IMG/VR virus record: IMGVR_UViG_3300043446_001588
Span: 1-38,201 of that record
Length of the DNA: 38,201 bases
Origin: a virus
Strand: one strand, 5' to 3'
The position numbers and the translations under genes are program-made. Positions 23,904 to 30,059 of the stretch are shown piece by piece; position 1 is the stretch's first letter; each line of letters begins with the position of its first letter. The notes beneath the pieces are model-generated. The model saw only the letters and a program-made list of their open reading frames with translations. It did no database searches and was not told the origin of the DNA.

Positions 23904-24339
23904 TTGTAGGAATCTCTCCTCCGTATTCGCCCTTCTCATTGAGGATTCCTATTGAGTCTTCAGGACGCTTGCCGCCGTAATACGCCTGCATCATGGGAAG
24001 AGCAAGACCTCCACTACGAGGAAACGCCTTCGACACGTCAAGCGATCCGGGGTTTTTACCTCGCTCGCCTTTAGCCGTATCGTTGAAGCCCCCAAGATAG
24101 TTGGCGTCTTCAGAAAGAGCATCTCCACGACTTTCAGCGAAGTCACTGATCTGCTGAGCAGTGATCGGTAAAGCCATGTTGTTCTGCCCGTGCTGAGCAA
24201 GTCCTACCATGTAGGAATCCTTGGCGGGCTGACCTACGTTTGGCCCGTGAGATTTCACAGTAAAACCACCGTAATCTTGATTGATCTGTTTTTCAAGATT
24301 CTCAAGAATGTGCGGACTTAGGTTGTGTGCTTGTCCCAT
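23866..24339 (-). CDS. hypothetical protein (157 aa)
   Basis: 157 residues starting MGQAHNLSPHILENLEKQIN. It has a Gly-rich region with QDYGGFTVKSHGPNVGQPAK, a central helix TAQQISDFAESRGDALSEDA, and a C-terminus GGEIPTINPIGMLYYHDE. No family is recognised. It shares an 8-base -10 spacing with the divergent gene at 24361 (see the shared promoter entry). It is placed between portal and terminase with other accessory genes. It may be a non-essential accessory or virion-associated protein. Confidence 0.6.
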   Translation of the reverse strand: MGQAHNLSPHILENLEKQINQDYGGFTVKSHGPNVGQPAKDSYMVGLAQHGQNNMALPITAQQISDFAESRGDALSEDANYLGGFNDTAKGERGKNPGSLDVSKAFPRSGGLALPMMQAYYGGKRPEDSIGILNEKGEYGGEIPTINPIGMLYYHDE

Positions 24340-24346
24340 TACTGCC

Positions 24347-24353
24347 TACCCTA
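24347..24353. promoter_or_regulatory. shared bidirectional -10 (TACCCTA)
   Basis: The 7-base TACCCTA reads TACCCT rightward and TAGGGT leftward. In each direction it lies exactly eight bases before the ATG of a divergent gene (24361 rightward, 24339 leftward). Neither start has a good Shine-Dalgarno. This would be one palindromic -10 serving both strands; -35 elements are weak. Confidence 0.35.
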
Positions 24354-24360
24354 ACCGAAT

Positions 24361-24531
24361 ATGATCGAACTTACAGAAGAAGAATTTAAAGTAATTCATG
24401 ACGCACTATGGTTAGTCAATGACCCGAGTGCTGATGAAGAAGAAAATGTTGAAGAGATAATCATTGCTGAGCGTCGTGCTTGGAATGTGATTAAGGCTGT
24501 TGCTGATCGGTATAACGCTGGCCTCTCCTAG
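24361..24531 (+). CDS. small acidic protein (56 aa)
   Basis: A 56-codon gene starting MIELTEEEFKVIHDALWLVN and ending ADRYNAGLS. It is rich in Glu and Asp (DPSADEEENVEEIIIAERRA) and predicted to be mostly helical. The start is eight bases after the TACCCT hexamer. Its 3' end overlaps the convergent gene on the opposite strand by 41 bases. Codon style matches the neighbours. No family is recognised; small acidic proteins of this kind may bind basic or DNA-binding host proteins, but this is only a guess. Confidence 0.6.
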   Translation: MIELTEEEFKVIHDALWLVNDPSADEEENVEEIIIAERRAWNVIKAVADRYNAGLS

Positions 24532-25330
24532 GGACTCCTATTTTCCTAGGCTCGCCGCTTTTAGTGGGCCAAGACCTTTCATGAGCCTTACCGCCCAACC
24601 AAGTGACCGCCTGTAGTCCCGAAGGACTGATGTCACGCATGGACCTAGGTCCTTCCTGACGAACGACGTTAGATGCTCTACGCATAATTTCTTCGTGAGC
24701 CTCATAACGAGTGGTCTTTCCGGTAGGTAGATCAGCGCTGCTAATACCTCTTCCACTCCATGTCCACGGACGATATCTATTGGCGATAATGTCTGCTTGG
24801 CGACCATCGATAGTGACCGGAACCGGATCGCTGGGATTAATGATGTTTCTAGCAAACCTGTTCCGTTTTGGTCCGGTACGTGGATTAAGTACGTCAAATA
24901 CATCTCTACCGCCATGATAAATATCATGAGCGTCCATCAAGTTGCGATCAGGGGCGTGACCTAAACTAGGTGCAACCTCCTTTAGCATTGCTGCAACTTC
25001 AGGATGTCGTTTAGATCCTCCGGCAGAGCGCTTGATCATGTTCCAGTGCTCGCCAGTAAGATTAGAAATCTCATCAAGAGCATTGATGTTTCGGGCGTCA
25101 AAATCCATGTTTGGTGAAACCGCTGACACGATTCCAGCACCCTGCGCTAGTGACAACCCTTGTTCTTTTGACTGCCGAACTGTTGCATCGTGGACAGATG
25201 GGTACCAATTAAGCCCTTCCTCAACTATATGCTCAGGGAGAGATAGAGCCATATTCGCTACTCGCTGAATAGACCTGCGAAACTGGGTGCTATTGATGGG
25301 GGCATTAAAAGGTCGGGGTGAATAAGCCAT
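24491..25330 (-). CDS. hypothetical phage protein with SPN...VTID pattern (279 aa)
   Basis: 279 residues, coupled to the previous gene (ATG two bases before its stop). Residues about 60-90 contain GIVSAVSPNMDFDARNINAL. Later come RNRFARNIINPSDPVPVTID and GRQADIIANRYRPW. I recall phage proteins with a similar order of elements: A-x-SP-x-x-x-x-x-x-N, K-x-x-x-F-x-x-N-I and V-T-[IV]-D. Their biochemical role is unknown to me. The C-terminus is Arg/Lys-rich with RKIGVPRRGQRYT. The region is between portal and terminase; the family placement is a tentative memory and no catalytic site is certain. Confidence 0.6.
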   Translation of the reverse strand: MAYSPRPFNAPINSTQFRRSIQRVANMALSLPEHIVEEGLNWYPSVHDATVRQSKEQGLSLAQGAGIVSAVSPNMDFDARNINALDEISNLTGEHWNMIKRSAGGSKRHPEVAAMLKEVAPSLGHAPDRNLMDAHDIYHGGRDVFDVLNPRTGPKRNRFARNIINPSDPVPVTIDGRQADIIANRYRPWTWSGRGISSADLPTGKTTRYEAHEEIMRRASNVVRQEGPRSMRDISPSGLQAVTWLGGKAHERSWPTKSGEPRKIGVPRRGQRYTDQQQP

Positions 25331-25331
25331 A

Positions 25332-25583
25332 TCAGTTTCCCTTTGTCATACCCTTTGAGATGTTCTTATTGATGCGGTTACGCATCCACCGAGGCTGAAG
25401 ACCGGACGGGAGTTCACTCGTACCGTAGGTCTTCATAAGATCTTTAGCGACCTTCATGTACTCAGGAGTAGTTTCCGAGTTCTCATGCAGGGCATACATC
25501 GGCTTAGGCCGTGTCGTACGGCCTTTAGGACGACCTGTAGCGTCGGGGCTTTTCAGCCCCGACGCCGGTACAAAGCCGTTCAT
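25332..25583 (-). CDS. small basic protein (83 aa)
   Basis: 83 residues starting MNGFVPASGLKSPDATGRPK. The N-terminal part is basic and Pro/Arg-rich (GRTTRPKPMYALHENSETTP). The C-terminus is Lys/Arg-rich (RWMRNRINKNISKGMTKGN), which suggests binding to nucleic acid. The start has no clear Shine-Dalgarno and lies nine bases after the previous stop. A later ATG at MYAL is possible. A perfect hairpin in the coding DNA spans codons for ASGLKSPDA (see separate entry). Confidence 0.55.
   Translation of the reverse strand: MNGFVPASGLKSPDATGRPKGRTTRPKPMYALHENSETTPEYMKVAKDLMKTYGTSELPSGLQPRWMRNRINKNISKGMTKGN
25541..25564. repeat. perfect 10-bp inverted repeat in coding DNA
   Basis: CGTCGGGGCT, loop TTTC, AGCCCCGACG. 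The palindrome lies inside the 83-residue gene near its start. It is strong and G/C-rich, with no T-run on either side, so not a standard terminator. It may be an RNA hairpin limiting or regulating read-through from the upstream 120-residue gene. Confidence 0.55.
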
Positions 25584-25592
25584 TGTCGACTA

Positions 25593-25955
25593 TCAGTCGT
25601 TGACGACAGTAGCGTTGAATCGCAGAATGCGGGTTTCGCTACCAGCGACACGCTCAAAAGTCGGATGGTCAGCCATTGCGCCCTGAACGAACTCCGAGAG
25701 TTCCATAGGGGCCTCAATCCACGTAGCAGAACCAACGTGAGCCCTCTCACGGAGGGTCTCCATCGGGGTCTTGAGCATGCCTGCCATGGTCTGACGACCA
25801 CGACCATCACCCTCAGTGTCGCCGTAAGCGCCACGACCGAATTCAAAAGGAATGTCGGTATCAGTAGCGACACCCTCTTCAAAGCGAAGGGGGCCACGAC
25901 GGGTGAGGTTCTCAGCGTAAGCGACCTCGTAACCAGTTTCGGGAGCGTAAGCCAT
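25593..25955 (-). CDS. hypothetical protein (120 aa)
   Basis: 120 residues starting MAYAPETGYEVAYAENLTRR and ending RFNATVVND. It has an AGGAG site before the ATG. It contains FEFGRGAYGDTEGDGRGRQT and a C-terminal beta/helix stretch MELSEFVQGAMADHPTFERV. No domain is recognised. It lies downstream of a TGTGCCATACT element that may be a promoter. Being well expressed by codon and ribosome site, it may be a structural or early accessory protein. Confidence 0.6.
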   Translation of the reverse strand: MAYAPETGYEVAYAENLTRRGPLRFEEGVATDTDIPFEFGRGAYGDTEGDGRGRQTMAGMLKTPMETLRERAHVGSATWIEAPMELSEFVQGAMADHPTFERVAGSETRILRFNATVVND

Positions 25956-26035
25956 TGAATTGTCTCCTAGAAAGGAATTGGGACGTAATCAGTATGGCAC
26001 AAGTATCGATATAGTCGAAACTTATGTTTGGACTA

Positions 26036-26554
26036 TCAATAGATCCAAGGAGCGTCTTTGTTCTGACTTGATCGTCCGGGAGGAGGAGATGGTTTATCCC
26101 AATCAGGAATATCCCAATCGGTGCTACCCGACTGATGACTTCCTGAACCGGGAATCTGAGCATCCCATGCTGGAACGCTTCCTGAACCGGGAATCTGAGC
26201 ATCCCATGCTGGAACGCTTCCTGAACCGGGAGGGGGAGGTAGATGACCAAACTGTCCACTGGGACCGGAACTGATGGCTCCAGCACCGCCACGGACTCCC
26301 TGCACAAGATCTCGTGCTGCTCTACCGGCACGTAATTTGTTTCTAACACCGGGAACTGCAAGTCCGGTTGCGATCTCTCCTACACGGGCACGCTGGTCAC
26401 GGTCCCTGATTACCCCCGAAACCACACCCCCAGCACGCCCACCGGCTCCTGAGGCATCAAGAGCGTCGGCAGCAGCCCCCGCTAGACCGTGTACGGCGTC
26501 GGAGTTAAGTACTTTACCGACACCCTTGCCAATTGCTCTCCCTAGTAAACCCAT
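26036..26554 (-). CDS. Gly/Pro-rich protein with 13-residue tandem repeat (172 aa)
   Basis: 172 residues from ATG 26554, with the -10 CATAAT six bases before it. A TTG six bases upstream is in frame but unlikely. The N-terminal half is Gly/Ala/Arg-rich with MGLLGRAIGKGVGKVLNSDA and GLAGAAADALDASGAGGRAG, an amphipathic helix type, possibly membrane- or DNA-associating. The C-terminal half is Pro/Gly/Ser/Trp-rich and carries PGSGSVPAWDAQI twice in tandem, then a partial third. It ends NKDAPWIY. No catalytic motif is seen. Low-complexity composition makes function uncertain; it could be an internal virion or host-interaction protein. Confidence 0.6.
   Translation of the reverse strand: MGLLGRAIGKGVGKVLNSDAVHGLAGAAADALDASGAGGRAGGVVSGVIRDRDQRARVGEIATGLAVPGVRNKLRAGRAARDLVQGVRGGAGAISSGPSGQFGHLPPPPGSGSVPAWDAQIPGSGSVPAWDAQIPGSGSHQSGSTDWDIPDWDKPSPPPGRSSQNKDAPWIY
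26139..26230. repeat. 39-bp tandem repeat (2.4 copies)
   Basis: Two exact 39-base units (26139-26177 and 26178-26216) plus a third partial copy (26217-26230). They encode PGSGSVPAWDAQI on the minus strand. Exact identity of the units indicates a recent duplication by slippage; copy number may vary between isolates. Confidence 0.9.
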
Positions 26555-26560
26555 GAGCAA

Positions 26561-26566
26561 ATTATG
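26561..26566 (-). promoter_or_regulatory. leaderless-type -10 (CATAAT), 6 bases before ATG
   Basis: On the minus strand TATGTCATAAT lies with CATAAT exactly six bases before the ATG at 26554, without a Shine-Dalgarno. The same TATGTCATAAT sequence and 6-base gap occur before the ATG at 35111. Confidence 0.45.
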
Positions 26567-26601
26567 ACATATGTATACTATTTTAAAGAAACTAGCGGTT
26601 A

Positions 26602-26823
26602 TCAGTGGCGGGCTAGATAATCCTCGCCATGTTCTTGGCTAGATACCCATTTAACTTTCTCATCCCCCGAAGCCATGATTGGAGTGGTCCATTCATCCAT
26701 GGGCATCTCGCTAAAGCAGTCCTCGCAGATACCACCCTCTACGGAATTGGACATACTGGATGTAGTTCCGCACCCCTCACAGATCTCAATCTGATCCCTA
26801 CTTATGTGGTCTGAAGCAGCCAT
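26602..26823 (-). CDS. small two-CxxC zinc protein (73 aa)
   Basis: 73 residues starting MAASDHISRDQIEICEGCGT. The paired ICEGC and ICEDC motifs about 20 residues apart form a four-cysteine zinc ribbon. The C-terminus is acidic and aromatic (SSQEHGEDYLARH). The first codons ATGGCTGCT resemble the start of the next gene upstream (Arr-like), and both share a 19-bp upstream repeat. Two -10-like elements precede it (TATAGT six bases away and TAGAAT further upstream). Function is unknown; zinc ribbons of this kind often act in transcription or protein binding. Confidence 0.6.
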   Translation of the reverse strand: MAASDHISRDQIEICEGCGTTSSMSNSVEGGICEDCFSEMPMDEWTTPIMASGDEKVKWVSSQEHGEDYLARH

Positions 26824-26829
26824 ATAATA

Positions 26830-26835
26830 ACTATA
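26830..26835 (-). promoter_or_regulatory. -10 TATAGT, 6 bases before ATG
   Basis: TATAGT on the minus strand, six bases before the ATG at 26823, no Shine-Dalgarno. A second -10, TAGAAT (26846-26851), lies within the direct repeat. Confidence 0.45.
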
Positions 26836-26841
26836 TCATGT

Positions 26842-26860
26842 AACTATTCTACCTGAACCA
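26842..26860. repeat. 19-bp direct repeat, left copy
   Basis: AACTATTCTACCTGAACCA. An exact second copy lies at 27206-27224. The two flank the Arr-like gene and its start. Confidence 0.85.
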
Positions 26861-26870
26861 AGGGGGATTT

Positions 26871-27203
26871 TTACTTGTGGCGTCTAGGACCCTTGTACTT
26901 AAGGCTCTTGATGGTTGCTGAAGTAGTTTGATATCCGGGCATCCCATCATTCTGAACAGGGTCAGTATGGGGGTCTACTTCGTAGACATATACAGTCTTT
27001 TTATTGTGCTTTCTAGCGGCGTCACTAGCCCACATATGCGCCCTGTGAGATGCATCAGTAAGGTGGACAAAAGTGTTGTCCCCAGCGGGTGGGAAATTTT
27101 GAATACCACGCTCAGAACCGGGTACAAGCACATCTCCTACGTTTAGTTCTTCATACGTACCGTGGAAGAATTGCTTCAAATTTAGGGCGTCTTCAGCAGC
27201 CAT
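26871..27203 (-). CDS. Arr-like ADP-ribosyltransferase (rifampin ART family), 110 aa
   Basis: 110 residues starting MAAEDALNLKQFFHGTYEEL. It matches the Arr fold order: FFHGT (His14, NAD-binding His) and NVGDVLVPGS. Then NTFVHLTDASHRAHMWAS corresponds to 'VYFTATLDAATWGAE' of Arr. KTVYVYEVDPHTDPVQND and GYQTTSATIKSLKY correspond to 'RIYVVEPTGP...D' and 'SYRSRDPLRIVGEV'. Where Arr has Tyr (VYFT) this protein has His48, which could alter activity. Known Arr enzymes ADP-ribosylate rifampin. Here the substrate is unknown and could be a host protein. It lies directly downstream of the terminase, with a TAGAAT -10 overlapping the terminase stop. Exact 19-bp direct repeats flank it. Confidence 0.7.
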   Translation of the reverse strand: MAAEDALNLKQFFHGTYEELNVGDVLVPGSERGIQNFPPAGDNTFVHLTDASHRAHMWASDAARKHNKKTVYVYEVDPHTDPVQNDGMPGYQTTSATIKSLKYKGPRRHK

Positions 27204-27205
27204 AC

Positions 27206-27224
27206 AACTATTCTACCTGAACCA
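27206..27224. repeat. 19-bp direct repeat, right copy
   Basis: AACTATTCTACCTGAACCA. Identical to 26842-26860. It covers the terminase 3' end and the -10 (TAGAAT) of the Arr-like gene. Confidence 0.85.
27210..27215 (-). promoter_or_regulatory. -10 TAGAAT overlapping the terminase stop
   Basis: On the minus strand the terminase TAG is the first half of TAGAAT, which lies six bases before the ATG at 27203. No Shine-Dalgarno. -35 is only weak (TTTGAA at a 15-base spacing). Confidence 0.4.
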
Positions 27225-28799
27225 CGGGGCTTCAAATGTCTCAACATATGGGGTTGTATCCGAAAGGGACATGGCGCAGGCGATAGCAAGTGAGTCCACA
27301 TAGTCATCATGGGAGTCACGCTCGTCAGGCGGGGCCTGAATGAGCATGTAGTTGCCCTTGATGACCTTCTCGGCATCTTCCATCTGCTGACGGAACCGTT
27401 TCCACGCCCTCGTACGTCGGGCCTTGGAGTGACCGGGATAAACGATCATTCGGCGCTGGAGAAGGGCGATCAGGTGCTTCCATCGTTCGCTCTGAGTCTT
27501 GATGTCTGACGATACGGGTACAACCTCGCATCGGTGCTCCAGTAGTCGCTGGAGGCGCTCAGCGACCGCTGAACCCATACCCTGAGCATCCACACCCACA
27601 TAGGCGATGTTGTAGTTCTCCAAGAAGTCCACGATTTGGAAGTACTGCTCTTCCCACTCGGTGTTGTGGATTTCCAACCAATTCAGGATTCGGTGTTCTC
27701 GGAATCCAGCGGGATCAGGATAATCCCAATCTACCCAACAGACTGTGACGACAGTAGAGTCCTTCACACGGGCGGGATCGATACCTACCACTACAGGCGT
27801 TCGATGCCACGACTTCACCAAAGGCATGGACGGGTCAGCCAAGAAGTCCAAGTCGTCCTCGGCTACCAGCATTCCTCGGTCAAGCATCCACTTTAGGTTG
27901 TAGGACATTTGGAACTCGTCCGAGTCCTCACCTAAACGCAACTTCTCTTGCTGAATGAACTTGGCGTAGTAGGGATTGTACTTTCCTACGGTTTTGTAAT
28001 CATATTCAAAGTGATTTGTTCTACTTCGGCGCTTCGTTGAACGCCTCTTGTTCAACTGGATCGCTTTGTAGAAATCGCCTTTGTGGAATGACGGGGTCCC
28101 GATCTTCACCATGGTTCCTGCGTAGGCGGCGAGCATGGGGTGGATCGACTTACGCACCATAGTGTCGTCGGCCTCTTGGGCCTCATCAATAACAACTAGG
28201 TGATACGAGGCACCTTCGATCTTGGCCCGAGGGTTAGCGGTCGACCGACGGCAGAGAGATCCTGATCGGAGGCGAATGACCTTGGATTTACCATCCACCC
28301 GTTCGTCTAGTTCGGGATCGCTCAAGAACTCCAGCGCATGCTCTGAAGTCAGTTTGTCCACAATACGGCCATGGAGGAAGTCCGACTGGCTATCGACTGG
28401 GGCAAAGATACCCACCCACAGACCTCGCTTGAACCGCTCAAGCATTTCAAAGGACATTGCCAACTTGGGAAGGATGACCATGCATCCTGAGACGATGACA
28501 GACAGGGTCTCAGATTTACCGCTCTGACGTGACCACAGGGCTGTGATCTCCTCGCCGTCCACCATCACGAGCGATTCAACGATCCGATAGGCAAGTTGCC
28601 TTTGGTAGGGACGAAGTTCTAGACCGGAGAATTCTTCACAAAACAGAATAATTCTTTTGATCAATTCGTCTACAAAGTTGGCAGTATCCTCATCAAGCCC
28701 GTAGTTGTCAAACTCTTCCTCGTCGTAGTCGTCCCTATCATCGTCGGGAATAAATGGTTCTTCGTCGTCGGGATTACCGAGGTTCTCGTAAGTTGGCAC
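27213..28799 (-). CDS. terminase large subunit
   Basis: 528 residues from GTG 28799, which lies seven bases after TATAGT with no Shine-Dalgarno (leaderless type). An upstream ATG at 28832 lies in the terminator hairpin and is rejected. The N-terminus is very acidic. The packaging ATPase has a Walker A-like WSRQSGKSET near residue 88 (deviant, with RQ instead of GxxG) and Walker B LVVIDEAQE near 200. The RNase H-like nuclease has VGIDPARVKDS near 338, VGVDAQGMG near 398 and HDDYVDSLA near 496, supplying the metal-binding Asps. It ends EAPWFR. It cuts and packages DNA into the procapsid through the portal. No separate small terminase is recognised. Confidence 0.95.
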   Translation of the reverse strand: MPTYENLGNPDDEEPFIPDDDRDDYDEEEFDNYGLDEDTANFVDELIKRIILFCEEFSGLELRPYQRQLAYRIVESLVMVDGEEITALWSRQSGKSETLSVIVSGCMVILPKLAMSFEMLERFKRGLWVGIFAPVDSQSDFLHGRIVDKLTSEHALEFLSDPELDERVDGKSKVIRLRSGSLCRRSTANPRAKIEGASYHLVVIDEAQEADDTMVRKSIHPMLAAYAGTMVKIGTPSFHKGDFYKAIQLNKRRSTKRRSRTNHFEYDYKTVGKYNPYYAKFIQQEKLRLGEDSDEFQMSYNLKWMLDRGMLVAEDDLDFLADPSMPLVKSWHRTPVVVGIDPARVKDSTVVTVCWVDWDYPDPAGFREHRILNWLEIHNTEWEEQYFQIVDFLENYNIAYVGVDAQGMGSAVAERLQRLLEHRCEVVPVSSDIKTQSERWKHLIALLQRRMIVYPGHSKARRTRAWKRFRQQMEDAEKVIKGNYMLIQAPPDERDSHDDYVDSLAIACAMSLSDTTPYVETFEAPWFR

Positions 28800-28806
28800 G
28801 GAAGTA

Positions 28807-28812
28807 ACTATA
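28807..28812 (-). promoter_or_regulatory. -10 TATAGT, 7 bases before terminase GTG
   Basis: Minus-strand TATAGT seven bases before the terminase GTG, without Shine-Dalgarno. It lies right after the T-rich tail of a hairpin, so terminator and promoter are back to back. Confidence 0.5.
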
Positions 28813-28852
28813 ACAAGGAAAGGCCGCCGCAAGCATTAAACCTGCGACGGCC
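28813..28852 (-). terminator. intrinsic terminator upstream of terminase
   Basis: Minus-strand stem GGCCGTCGCA / TGCGGCGGCC (nine pairs plus one G-T pair, 11-base loop), followed by TTTCCTTGTT. It would end transcripts from the leftward small-gene operon (29262 and beyond) just before the terminase promoter. Confidence 0.7.
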
Positions 28853-28959
28853 CCTCCCTGTCTGATCAACCCGACCTCCTAGAGGAGTAGCCGGATTGAA
28901 ACCTTTAGTATTACTGGCAAGTAAGTATAATTAGTCCCGAGCCGCTTTCACCGGAGTTA

Positions 28960-29262
28960 CTAACGAGTGGGACTTAAATCTGTATCTTTCACATCTTTGG
29001 CAGACTTCTTCTTCGCCCTGTAATCGGCGTAATACTCACGATTGATCTGCACGCATTTGTCTCCCTGACAACCCTGTTGGTAGCGGTAAATACTAGCGTC
29101 AGAACAGGTCTTGGAGTCGCAATCGGGATTGATTCCGCAAACTCCGGGCTGTGATGTGACATTCGGACGCATACGTCGTCCGGGGCGCTCCTTCTCAAGG
29201 AAAGAGACTCGCTGCTCAAGAGCGACAATTCGCTCTTCAAGTGAAATGGGGGTATCACTCAT
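28960..29262 (-). CDS. coiled-coil plus cysteine-cluster protein (100 aa)
   Basis: 100 residues. The N-terminal 30 residues form a coiled coil (SLEERIVALEQRVSFLEKER). Then comes GVCGINPDCDSKTCSDAS. The C-terminal region YRYQQGCQGDKCVQINREYY continues with ADYRAKKK. The pattern 'Y-x-x-GC-x-x-x-x-C-x-x-x-N-x-x-Y-x-x-x-x-R' resembles a short basic zinc-knuckle element common in actinobacteriophage small proteins and may bind DNA. Its start overlaps the end of the upstream gene by eight bases. It could be a DNA-binding regulator or small-terminase-like protein, but this is speculation. Confidence 0.6.
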   Translation of the reverse strand: MSDTPISLEERIVALEQRVSFLEKERPGRRMRPNVTSQPGVCGINPDCDSKTCSDASIYRYQQGCQGDKCVQINREYYADYRAKKKSAKDVKDTDLSPTR

Positions 29263-29551
29263 CGTTGGTAACTCCTGAATCTAGTTCTACGGTTAGGTGG
29301 AAAATATGGGCTGGATTAGGGGTGCTGGTGTTACGTACCTTCAATCCATACCATCCGGTCGCTCGTGGCTCTTCTTCCCAGTCAATGTCAGAAATAGGAG
29401 ACCTACGAAGTACTTCTGCTAGCGCTCTGCGTTTGTAATAAGCCGACGCCTTGACATCAGGCGTGGACTCTGCAATTCGGATGTTGTCTTTGTAAAGTTT
29501 GATCTTGAACAGTGATGTAGTCGGTGGAAATGTAAACGATAGTTGCTCCAT
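29255..29551 (-). CDS. hypothetical protein (98 aa), leaderless start
   Basis: 98 residues starting MEQLSFTFPPTTSLFKIKLY and ending HLTVELDSGVTNDE. Strand-rich ends flank a helical centre DVKASAYYKRRALAEVLRRS. The ATG lies eight bases after TATAGT, which is itself 16 bases from a perfect TTGACA, so this is the best promoter in the region. No family is recognised. Confidence 0.65.
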   Translation of the reverse strand: MEQLSFTFPPTTSLFKIKLYKDNIRIAESTPDVKASAYYKRRALAEVLRRSPISDIDWEEEPRATGWYGLKVRNTSTPNPAHIFHLTVELDSGVTNDE

Positions 29552-29559
29552 GTGCGGAG

Positions 29560-29587
29560 ACTATATGGAGCCATTTATCCGTGTCAA
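29560..29587 (-). promoter_or_regulatory. strong sigma-70-type promoter TTGACA / 16 / TATAGT
   Basis: On the minus strand, perfect TTGACA (29582-29587), a 16-base spacer, and TATAGT (29560-29565). The ATG at 29551 is eight bases downstream, without Shine-Dalgarno. The -35 overlaps the stop region of the preceding gene. Confidence 0.7.
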
Positions 29588-29829
29588 GTATTCCGACTGA
29601 TAAGTTCCTGACATGCTGTGCGGGCAGTGATGAGTCCCGTATCTAGCCACTTCAGGATTCCAGCCCGCATATCTCCGTCACGAGAAGTCTTACGGTACTC
29701 GCTTAGAGCGTACTGAGTTTCCATGAGAGCGGTCTCAAAAGCCATGTAGACCTCTTCGTCAGACATCTTGCTGAACCGTGTAGGTTCGATAGGAGTCGGA
29801 TCGGTCACTTTCCGCTTCAATATACCCAT
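29584..29829 (-). CDS. small helical protein (81 aa)
   Basis: 81 residues beginning MGILKRKVTDPTPIEPTRFS, then DEEVYMAFETALMETQYALS and a helix ILKWLDTGLITARTACQELI. The start overlaps the previous gene by 13 bases. It is predicted almost wholly helical in the middle. No domain is recognised. It belongs to the leftward operon headed by the Rpf-like gene. Confidence 0.6.
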   Translation of the reverse strand: MGILKRKVTDPTPIEPTRFSKMSDEEVYMAFETALMETQYALSEYRKTSRDGDMRAGILKWLDTGLITARTACQELISRNT

Positions 29830-30059
29830 TTGCCAATCTCCTCCGGCGTCTTATCGGTATCTCGCACGATAGGTTTCTTACTCTTCCAACAAACGCCCAA
29901 GTGGAAGGCTCTAGAACCAAATCTGATCCGTAGAGCCTTCCCTGAGCGAAACGGTGGTGACGTTTCATGCATCCATGCCGTATCTACTACCCGACCTTCG
30001 GCGTCGTATTCTCTTGCCCAGTAGACGTTCCCTTTGCCCTTGATCTTTACTAGAGCCAT
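29817..30059 (-). CDS. small beta-rich protein (80 aa)
   Basis: 80 residues starting MALVKIKGKGNVYWAREYDA and ending PEEIGKWVY. It alternates short strands (VKIKGKGNVYW, DAEGRVVDTAWMHE, ALRIRFGSRAFHLGV), a compact beta-barrel-like pattern. It overlaps the upstream gene by one base (TAATG) and the downstream gene by 13. No family is recognised. Confidence 0.6.
   Translation of the reverse strand: MALVKIKGKGNVYWAREYDAEGRVVDTAWMHETSPPFRSGKALRIRFGSRAFHLGVCWKSKKPIVRDTDKTPEEIGKWVY

Noticed and set aside
26139-26230. Tandem repeat considered as a CRISPR array
   Set aside because: The units abut without spacers and encode a peptide repeat in frame.
28860-28959. Possible tRNA-like sequence near GGTTTCAATCC on the minus strand
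   Set aside because: The T-loop-like string is not flanked by a pairing T-stem, and no acceptor or anticodon arm could be folded.
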